Source: Clostridia bacterium | GTDB taxonomy: Bacteria; Bacillota; Clostridia; Christensenellales; Aristaeellaceae | Direction of reading: 5' to 3' | Assembly (NCBI GenBank): GCA_017471125.1 | Contig: JAFUWR010000354.1 | Span: forward strand, 1-13,454 | DNA: 13,454 nucleotides | Shown: positions 8,066 through 13,454 of the stretch, piece after piece | Numbering within the stretch: position 1 is the stretch's first letter | Layout of the letters: each line of letters opens with the position of its first letter | The notes under the pieces: model-generated | What the model was told of the DNA's origin: nothing | Databases searched by the model: none | Seen by the model: the letters and a program-made list of their open reading frames with translations, nothing else | Translations under genes and position numbers: made by a program

Positions 8066-8725
8066 ATGGGTGTGCGCGGCTTATGGCAGGTGAGTGCGTC
8101 GGCGCTGGCGGTGCTGATCGTGGTGAACCTGCTGCTGGCGGGCCTGAACGACACGGCGTGGCTGGTCATCGGCATGGTGGCGCTGGCGGGGTCGCTGTAC
8201 TTCTGCTATCGGCAGGGCGCGGCGCTCGGCCACGGGGCCTGCGGCGTGTCCAGTACCGTGGAGTCCGCCCGGAAGGCGGGGGAGGCGGTGTACGCCCAGC
8301 TGGACAGGAAGTATCTCGCCCAGGCCTGGAGCGTCCAGACCGGCGTGCGCGGCCTGCTGGCGGGGGCGCTGATCCCCTACGCGGTGGGCGGCGTCTACAT
8401 CATACTGTCGCTGCTGTGGGCGAGCCATCCCGGGCTCAGGGGGGCGGTCACCGCCTTCCGCGTCCCGGCGTGGCTGCTGTCGCTGCCGTACTGGCCCTTC
8501 ATCATGGGGCGGCACGCGGACTTCATCGCCCTGACCCCGGACATCGCGGCCATGCTGCTCATCACCCCGTTCATACTGCCGGGGGCGGTGTTCGCGGGCT
8601 ATATGCGGGGGCCGCGGCTGTGGGCGCGGACCGAGGACGCCATGAAGCAGGGCCGCCGCAGGGCCAAGGCCCGGGCCCGGGTGGGCAAGAAAATGGCCCC
8701 GAAGCTCGAAAAACCGGAAATTTGA
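8066..8725 (+). CDS. Unrecognised multi-pass membrane protein with basic C-terminal tail
   Basis: I do not recognise this 219-residue protein. Hydrophobic segments lie at about 8-26, 31-48, 95-118, 132-147 and 158-179, so four or five membrane passes are likely. Residues 49-94 form a soluble loop (YRQGAALGHGACG, then a polar helical stretch). The tail after 183 is rich in Arg and Lys (KQGRRRAKARARVGKK) and would lie in the cytoplasm by the positive-inside rule. ATG 8066 is preferred over TTG 8060 because GGAGG (8054-8058), inside the end of alr, sits 7 nt before it. The start is 2 bp after the alr stop, so the two genes are almost certainly cotranscribed. No clear GC-rich terminator follows, only a run of Ts and As. 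Confidence 0.85.
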   Translation: MGVRGLWQVSASALAVLIVVNLLLAGLNDTAWLVIGMVALAGSLYFCYRQGAALGHGACGVSSTVESARKAGEAVYAQLDRKYLAQAWSVQTGVRGLLAGALIPYAVGGVYIILSLLWASHPGLRGAVTAFRVPAWLLSLPYWPFIMGRHADFIALTPDIAAMLLITPFILPGAVFAGYMRGPRLWARTEDAMKQGRRRAKARARVGKKMAPKLEKPEI

Positions 8726-8745
8726 TATTTTTTTGAAAAAAACCT

Positions 8746-8774
8746 TTGCAAATACAGCGGAAATATGATATAAT
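8746..8774 (+). promoter_or_regulatory. Sigma-A promoter of rsmD
   Basis: TTGCAA (8746-8751), a 17-bp spacer and TATAAT (8769-8774) form a strong promoter. The start codon of rsmD is 24 bp past the -10, so the leader is very short (about 17 nt). Confidence 0.82.
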
Positions 8775-8789
8775 CAGTACGATATCATA
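8764..8789. promoter_or_regulatory. Inverted repeat overlapping the rsmD -10 box (possible operator)
   Basis: TATGATAT (8764-8771) and ATATCATA (8782-8789) are perfect 8-bp inverted arms with a 10-bp spacer. They span the -10 and the likely transcription start. Being AT-rich, the match could be chance. Confidence 0.4.
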
Positions 8790-8798
8790 GGTGAAACC

Positions 8799-9359
8799 AT
8801 GCGCATCATATCGGGAGAGGCCAGGGGACGCACGCTGTTCGCCCCCCAGGGCCAGGAGACGCGCCCCACGTCGGACAAGATTCGGGGCTCGGTGTTCAAC
8901 ATCATCGGCTCCCGGGTGATCGACGCGCGGGTGCTGGATCTGTTCGGCGGCACGGGGGCGCTGGCGCTGGAGGCGTTGAGCCGGGGCGCGGCGTTCGCGG
9001 TGATCGCGGACAGCAGTCGGCAGGCCATGCAGGCCATCGAGCGCAACACGCGAAACGTGTTGAAAGATGATTTCGAGGCGCGCGTCAGGCTCGTTCGCGC
9101 GGACTACCGCGCCGCCGTCGAGCGCTGCGATGCGCCCTTCGACCTCGTATTCCTCGACCCGCCCTACCGCATGGCCGAGGCCTACGGGGACGCGCTGGCC
9201 CGGCTGGACGCGCGGGGACTGCTGTCTCCGAAGTGTCTGATCGTGCTGGAGCGGCGGGAGAGCGCGGACATCGCGCTGCCGGAGCGCTTCGAGCGCTATG
9301 ATACGCGCCACTACGGGGAGACCGCGGTGGAATTCGTCAGGACATTACCAGTGCCGTGA
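8799..9359 (+). CDS. rsmD: 16S rRNA (guanine966-N2)-methyltransferase RsmD
   Basis: SAM-dependent enzyme that methylates G966 of 16S rRNA in the 30S subunit. The 186 residues show the family signature: MRIISGEARGR at the N-terminus, RPTSDKIRGSVFNII (22-36), the SAM-binding motif LDLFGGTGALALEALSRGA (46-64) and the catalytic DPPY (120-123). AGGTGA just before ATG 8799 is a modest ribosome binding site. In many clostridia rsmD is followed by coaD; here that gene is absent, and the next gene is the coiled-coil protein 96 bp downstream. Confidence 0.96.
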   Translation: MRIISGEARGRTLFAPQGQETRPTSDKIRGSVFNIIGSRVIDARVLDLFGGTGALALEALSRGAAFAVIADSSRQAMQAIERNTRNVLKDDFEARVRLVRADYRAAVERCDAPFDLVFLDPPYRMAEAYGDALARLDARGLLSPKCLIVLERRESADIALPERFERYDTRHYGETAVEFVRTLPVP

Positions 9360-9455
9360 GACAGGCGCTGTCGATAACGGGCATGAACGCCGGTACAGCC
9401 GGCAAGACTAAGCTGCATGCGGCCCCGTCGGATGCGGAAAGGAAGGACACAACGT

Positions 9456-10100
9456 ATGGATCGCGATCAGGATAGGTTCTACGAGGACGAGGAAGTTGAT
9501 TCCCGGGATGACCTTCAGCAAGCGCAGCACGAGGAAGATATCGACGATATGCGGTACTTCCTGGAACTGCTCAAGCACATCCGCGCCGCCATCAGCGCGG
9601 GCACGAGCATCCCGCTGTCCGGCAAGAAGATCATCGACGCCGACAAGTGCCTGATGATCATCGACGATATGGAAAAGAACCTGCCGGACGCGGTGCAGTA
9701 TGGCTTACAGATGTACTCCGAGCGCGACCGCATCATGAACGAGGCCGAGACCCGCGCCATGAACCGGGTCAGTTCCGCCGAGATGCGCGTCAACGCCGCC
9801 CTGGAGAAGGCCCGCGAGGACGCCGAGCAGCGCGTGCTCGAGGCCGAGAACGAGGCCCGGTCCATCCTGGAGGACGCCCAGGAGCGCGCCGACCACATGA
9901 TCGACGAGTCCGAGATCATGCGCCAGGCCCGGGAGGAGGCCCGCATCATCAAAAACGACGCCCGCGTGGAGGCCAGCGAGATGCGCTTAAAGGCCCAGCA
10001 CGACGCCTACCAGCTCCTCTCCGGCGTCGAGGAGCAGTTGAACGAAGCCTGTAAAAACATTCGCCGCCGCCGCACCGACCTGGGCGACGAGGCCGAATGA
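9456..10100 (+). CDS. Coiled-coil 'ATPase-like' protein of the clostridial rsmD neighbourhood
   Basis: A 214-residue, highly charged protein. Residues 1-32 are acidic and probably disordered. Residues 33-85 hold the conserved head seen in clostridial relatives: FLELLKHIRAA, SIPLSGKKIIDADKCL, IIDDMEKNLPDAV. From about 90 to 205 it is one long alpha-helical coiled coil rich in Ala, Glu and Arg (AEMRVNAALEKAREDAEQRV, ENEARSILEDAQERADHMID). Relatives are often annotated loosely as ATPase or V-type ATPase subunit H-like, but no nucleotide-binding motif is visible here and the function is unknown. A scaffold of DivIVA type is possible. The start at 9456 is preferred over an in-frame ATG at 9417 because AAAGGAAGGA (9438-9447) lies 8 nt before it. 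A terminator follows. Confidence 0.85.
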   Translation: MDRDQDRFYEDEEVDSRDDLQQAQHEEDIDDMRYFLELLKHIRAAISAGTSIPLSGKKIIDADKCLMIIDDMEKNLPDAVQYGLQMYSERDRIMNEAETRAMNRVSSAEMRVNAALEKAREDAEQRVLEAENEARSILEDAQERADHMIDESEIMRQAREEARIIKNDARVEASEMRLKAQHDAYQLLSGVEEQLNEACKNIRRRRTDLGDEAE

Positions 10101-10114
10101 GGGGATTGCAAAAG

Positions 10115-10149
10115 TCCGCGCGGGACATGTGTGCCGCGCGGATCATTTT
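10115..10149 (+). terminator. Intrinsic terminator after the coiled-coil gene
   Basis: TCCGCGCGG (10115-10123) and CCGCGCGGA (10134-10142) form a perfect 9-bp GC-rich stem with a 10-nt loop, followed by TCATTTTAT. It begins 15 bp after the stop. The T-run is short and interrupted, so efficiency is uncertain. Confidence 0.75.
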
Positions 10150-10195
10150 ATGCGAGTTATAGAAAAAATCTATAATATGACATATGTTTCATGTA

Positions 10196-10225
10196 TTGGA
10201 CAAATAACACCGCCGGTGGTACAAT
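10196..10225 (+). promoter_or_regulatory. Candidate promoter of metQ
   Basis: TTGGAC (10196-10201), an 18-bp spacer and TACAAT (10220-10225) lie 63 bp before the metQ start. Another TATAAT at 10171-10176 lacks a good -35. The leader from the 10220 promoter is under 60 nt, too short for a SAM-I riboswitch or T-box, so neither is present on this transcript. Confidence 0.6.
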
Positions 10226-10235
10226 AGCACTCGGT

Positions 10236-10260
10236 CGGGGGAGGGCGCGGCCTTCCCCCG
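10236..10260 (+). promoter_or_regulatory. GC-rich hairpin in the metQ leader
   Basis: Bases 10236-10245 and 10251-10260 pair over 10 bp (one G-T) around a 5-nt loop, near the expected 5' end of the metQ mRNA. No T-run follows, so it is not a typical terminator; it may stabilise the 5' end of an abundant transcript. AGGAGG (10276-10281) is left free. Confidence 0.5.
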
Positions 10261-10288
10261 GGAAAAGCGCTTTACAGGAGGTAAAACC

Positions 10289-11137
10289 ATGAATATCCGC
10301 AAAATACTGGCCGCTCTGCTGGCCGCGCTGCTGATCGTCGCATCCGTCTCCGCCCTGGCCGAGGTCACCATCGGCGTGCCGAACGACACCACCAACGAGG
10401 CCCGCGCGCTGCAGCTCCTGGCCGACAACGGCATCATCGAGCTGGCCGAGGGCGCCGGCGAGACCGCCACCAAGGCCGACGTCATCGCCGACGGCATCGA
10501 GATCGTCGAGGTGCAGGCCGACCTGCTGGTGAACCAGCTCCCCGACCTGGACTACGCGGTCATCAACTCCAATTTCGTGCTGGACGCCCTGGACGCGGGC
10601 TTTGAGATCAACACTGCCCTGCTGACCGAGGTGGCCGAGAAGTACCTGCCCCGCGCCAACATCATCGCGGTGCACTCCGACAACGTGGACGCCGACCTGA
10701 CCAAGGCCCTGGTCGCCGCCGCCACCAGCCAGCAGGTGAAGGACTACATCGAGGCCACCTACGCCGGCGCGGTGCTGTCCGTGGTGGACGAGCCCACCGA
10801 CGGCTACGATGAGACCGTGGATTACGACGCGCTGGCCGGCACCAAGCTGATCATCGCCGCCACCCCCGCGCCCCACGCCCAGATCCTCGAGGTCGTGAAG
10901 GAGATCCTGGCCGCCAAGGACATCACCCTGGACATCGAGGTGTTCACCGGCTACACCGAGGAGAACCGCGCCGTGGACGCCGGCGACGCCTACGCCAACT
11001 ACTTCCAGCATCAGCCCTACCTGGACGAGGAAGTGGGCCAGAACGGCTATAAGGTCGAGAGCGTGGCCATCGTCCACACCGAGCCCATGGGCCTCTACGG
11101 CGGCAAGCAGGCCGACCTCGCCGCGCTGGGGAAGTGA
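10289..11137 (+). CDS. metQ: MetQ/NlpA methionine-binding protein, apparently circularly permuted
   Basis: Substrate-binding protein expected to deliver methionine to MetNI. Residues 1-24 form a signal peptide ending in an AxA signal peptidase I site (ALA, then EV). The protein has no cysteine, so it has no lipobox, although MetQ proteins are normally lipoproteins. Normal MetQ order is TPxPHAxIL, YFQHxPYL, EPMGLY, SLDEL, then VAIPNDPTNEARAL, AVIN and a KGAV C-terminus. Here the mature chain starts at VTIGVPNDTTNEARAL (26-41), continues through QLPDLDYAVINSNF (83-96), ANIIAVHSD and IEATYAGAVLSV (154-165, the usual C-terminus), crosses an acidic linker (about 168-184), then gives ATPAPHAQIL (191-200), ANYFQHQPYL (236-245) and EPMGLYGGKQADLAALGK (265-282, the usual hinge). 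Both halves seem complete. AGGAGG lies 7 nt before the ATG. Family assignment is secure; retained function is inferred. Confidence 0.9.
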   Translation: MNIRKILAALLAALLIVASVSALAEVTIGVPNDTTNEARALQLLADNGIIELAEGAGETATKADVIADGIEIVEVQADLLVNQLPDLDYAVINSNFVLDALDAGFEINTALLTEVAEKYLPRANIIAVHSDNVDADLTKALVAAATSQQVKDYIEATYAGAVLSVVDEPTDGYDETVDYDALAGTKLIIAATPAPHAQILEVVKEILAAKDITLDIEVFTGYTEENRAVDAGDAYANYFQHQPYLDEEVGQNGYKVESVAIVHTEPMGLYGGKQADLAALGK

Positions 11138-11140
11138 TTT

Positions 11141-11175
11141 TAGGCAGTAGGGAGTAGGCAGTAGGGAGTAGGGAC
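11141..11175. repeat. Five-copy heptamer tandem array after metQ
   Basis: Five consecutive 7-bp units alternate TAGGCAG and TAGGGAG, the last being TAGGGAC. The array begins 3 bp after the metQ stop codon. Period and core (TAGGSA plus one base) match the arms of the plsY-xylB inverted repeat, so both belong to one repeat family. Confidence 0.88.
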
Positions 11176-11179
11176 GCTG

Positions 11180-11403
11180 CCCTCCGCTCGGAGGGAACAG
11201 GCACCAGGGAACAGGAATACCCGTAGGGGCGCTGCCCTCAGCGCCCGCCCCTGGGACCTCATCCGACCCGCTGCGCGGGCCACCTTCCCCAGAGGGGAAG
11301 GCAAGGGGCCACGAAGGCGTAGGGGCGGCGTTGCGCCGCCCGCCCCGGCTCCCCCTGTGGGGGAGCTGTCAGCGAAGCTGACTGAAGGGGTTTTGATACC
11401 CCT
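11180..11403. repeat. Composite cluster of seven palindromes (REP-like) between metQ and metN
   Basis: Seven hairpins stand almost head to tail: CCCTCC/GGAGGG (11180-11195); GGCGCTG/CAGCGCC with an outer AGG/CCT (11225-11252); CCCGC/GCGGG (11267-11279); CCTTCCCC/GGGGAAGG (11283-11301); GGCGGCG/CGCCGCC (11324-11340); GCTCCCCC/GGGGGAGC (11348-11366) joined to GTCAGC/GCTGAC (11368-11382); and AGGGGT/ACCCCT (11386-11403). (The joined pair counts as one composite unit.) Two units share the frame TAGGGGCG...CGCCC. A short AGGGAACAGG motif occurs twice at 11192-11217. I recall similar blocks as dispersed intergenic repeats of gut clostridia. No ORF here is credible. Confidence 0.8.
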
Positions 11404-11420
11404 ACTTCTCAAAATAATGC

Positions 11421-11449
11421 TTGAAACTTCTCCCGCCAACACGTATAAT
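11421..11449 (+). promoter_or_regulatory. Sigma-A promoter of metNI
   Basis: TTGAAA (11421-11426), an ideal 17-bp spacer and TATAAT (11444-11449) lie just downstream of the palindrome cluster. This gives metNI a promoter independent of metQ, with a leader of about 60 nt. Confidence 0.85.
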
Positions 11450-11467
11450 AGTATACAGAGGAATTTC

Positions 11468-11499
11468 GGGACGCGCCGGAAACCCGGCGCGTCTCTTTT
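11468..11499 (+). terminator. Terminator-like hairpin in the metN leader (possible attenuator)
   Basis: GACGCGCCGG (11470-11479) and CCGGCGCGTC (11484-11493) form a perfect 10-bp stem with an AAAC loop, extendable by two pairs, and TCTTTTA follows. It sits between the metN promoter and the ribosome binding site TGGAGG (11505-11510). No alternative antiterminator pairing is apparent in the short leader. Confidence 0.65.
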
Positions 11500-11515
11500 A
11501 CTTATGGAGGCTCCC

Positions 11516-12543
<1,028 letters not shown>

Positions 12544-12547
<4 letters not shown>

Positions 12548-13254
12548 ATCAGTTCGCCATGGCGTTCACGCCGGATAAATTGGAGGAGGCCTGGCACGTT
12601 TTCCTGACGGAGTTCCCGCTGGGCCTGTGGGAGACCGTGTACGTGACGGTGCTGTCCACGTTCTTCGCCATCGTCATCGGCCTGCCGCTGGGCATACTGC
12701 TGGTGACCGGGGACGAGAACGGCATCCGCCCCATGCCCAAGGCGCTGATGAAGATCATCAACGTCATCATCAACTTCCTGCGGTCGGTGCCGTTTTTGAT
12801 CCTGATCGTGATGGTCATCCCGCTGACCCGCGCCATCATCGGCACGTCCATCGGCTCGGTGGCGTCTATCGTGCCGCTGGTGGTGGCCGCGTTCCCGTTC
12901 GTGGCGCGGCTGGTGGAGTCGTCGCTTCGGGAGCTTGATCCGAACATCATCGAGATGGCCCAGTCTATGGGAAGCTCCACCATGCAGATCATCTTCAACG
13001 TGATGCTGCCGGAGAGCGTGCCCTCGCTGGTGACCAACTTCACCCTGGCCATCACCACCATCCTGGGCTACACCGCCATGTCCGGCGCGATGGGCGGCGG
13101 CGGCCTGGGCAAGATCGCCATCAACTACGGCTATTCCCGCTACAAGTATGCCGTGCTCTACCTGGCCGTGATCGTGCTGGTGCTGCTGGTGCAGATCTTC
13201 CAGACCATCGGCACCCGGCTGGCGGCGCGGCTGGACAAGCGCATCAAGAAGTGA
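12544..13254 (+). CDS. metI: Methionine ABC transporter permease MetI
   Basis: Inner-membrane channel subunit of the D/L-methionine importer, pairing with MetN. The 236 residues show five hydrophobic segments at about 30-54, 70-94, 105-122, 160-180 and 203-225. The EAA coupling loop that contacts MetN runs from about 125 to 160: ESSLRELDPNIIEMAQSMGS then MLPESVPSLV. The motif YTAMSGAMGGGGLGKIAINYGY (175-196) is strongly characteristic of MetI. The start overlaps the metN stop by 4 bp (ATGA), so the two are translationally coupled. The order here is Q-N-I rather than the common N-I-Q. Confidence 0.96.
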
Positions 13255-13276
13255 TGAAAGAGGCAGGTGGCACGGT

Positions 13277-13454
13277 ATGCTGAATGAATACCTGATCGTG
13301 GAGAAGTCCGCGCTGCCGGACTATTTCCTCAAGGTCATCGAGGCGCGGCACCTGCTGGAATCCGGGGCCTGCGCTCAGGTGATCGACGCGGTGCACGCCG
13401 TGGGCATCTCCCGCAGCACCTATTACAAGTACAAGGACCGCATCCTGGAGCCGA
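13277..13454 (+). CDS. UPF0735 ACT-domain protein, N-terminal 59 residues (3' end outside window)
   Basis: The visible part matches the N-terminus of the UPF0735/PheB-like family: a short strand (NEYLIVEKSALPDYFLKVIE), then a helix-turn-helix-like segment LLESGACAQVIDAVHAVGI and the signature SRSTYYKYKDRI (about 46-57). The amino-acid-binding ACT domain expected at the C-terminus lies beyond the window. Members are often next to homoserine dehydrogenase and are thought to sense amino acids; this is consistent with, but not proof of, a link to the methionine transporter genes 22 bp upstream. GGTGG lies about 6 nt before the ATG. Confidence 0.85.
   Translation, partial: MLNEYLIVEKSALPDYFLKVIEARHLLESGACAQVIDAVHAVGISRSTYYKYKDRILEP

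Noticed and set aside
8721..8745. Intrinsic terminator after the membrane-protein gene
   Set aside because: There is a T-run followed by an A-run, but no GC-rich stem precedes it; the pairing is only Ts with As.
10226..10288. SAM riboswitch or T-box before metQ, expected for methionine genes
   Set aside because: The leader is under 60 nt and shows only one simple hairpin; no conserved T-box or S-box elements are visible there or before metN.
10157..11077. Minus-strand ORF (306 codons) opposite metQ
   Set aside because: Low-complexity Gly/Val/His composition and no ribosome binding site; the metQ frame has a signal peptide, an AGGAGG site and family motifs.
10289..11137. metQ as a truncated or frameshifted pseudogene
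   Set aside because: The frame is continuous, both MetQ halves appear complete once each, and expression signals and signal peptide are intact; permutation explains the order better than decay.

Overview
The window is GC-rich in its genes, with short AT-rich promoter gaps. Housekeeping content and gene neighbourhoods (DUF512 radical-SAM protein next to der and plsY; rsmD followed by a coiled-coil 'ATPase-like' gene; a UPF0735 ACT-domain gene) point to a GC-rich clostridial Firmicute, probably an uncultured gut member. The palindromic repeats at 11180-11403 resemble intergenic repeats I associate with gut clostridia; that is from memory, not from a search.

Layout. The first 500 codons of pyruvate phosphate dikinase run leftward out of the window (1-1500, minus). 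A divergent promoter region (1501-1729) separates it from a rightward operon: DUF512/PDZ radical-SAM-like protein, der (ribosome-assembly GTPase), plsY (glycerol-3-phosphate acyltransferase). An unusual inverted repeat built from 7-bp units begins inside the last codons of plsY and precedes a lone xylulokinase gene that ends in a clear intrinsic terminator. Then come alr (alanine racemase) with an unrecognised multi-pass membrane protein, rsmD (16S rRNA methyltransferase) with its own promoter, and a coiled-coil protein ending at a terminator.

The right third is a methionine ABC-transporter locus in the order Q-N-I: substrate-binding protein (10289-11137), ATPase MetN, permease MetI, then the start of a UPF0735 ACT-domain regulator cut by the window end. 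metQ is separated from metNI by about 380 bp holding a five-copy heptamer array, seven hairpin-forming palindromes, a strong promoter and a terminator-like hairpin just before the metN ribosome binding site.

The most striking observation is that the metQ product appears circularly permuted. The signal peptide is followed directly by what is normally the second half of MetQ (from the PNDxTNEARAL motif), then an acidic linker, then what is normally the first half (TPxPHAxIL, YFQHxPYL, EPMGLY). It also has no lipobox and no cysteine, whereas MetQ is normally a lipoprotein. This can be read directly from the motif order. Its functional consequence is inference.
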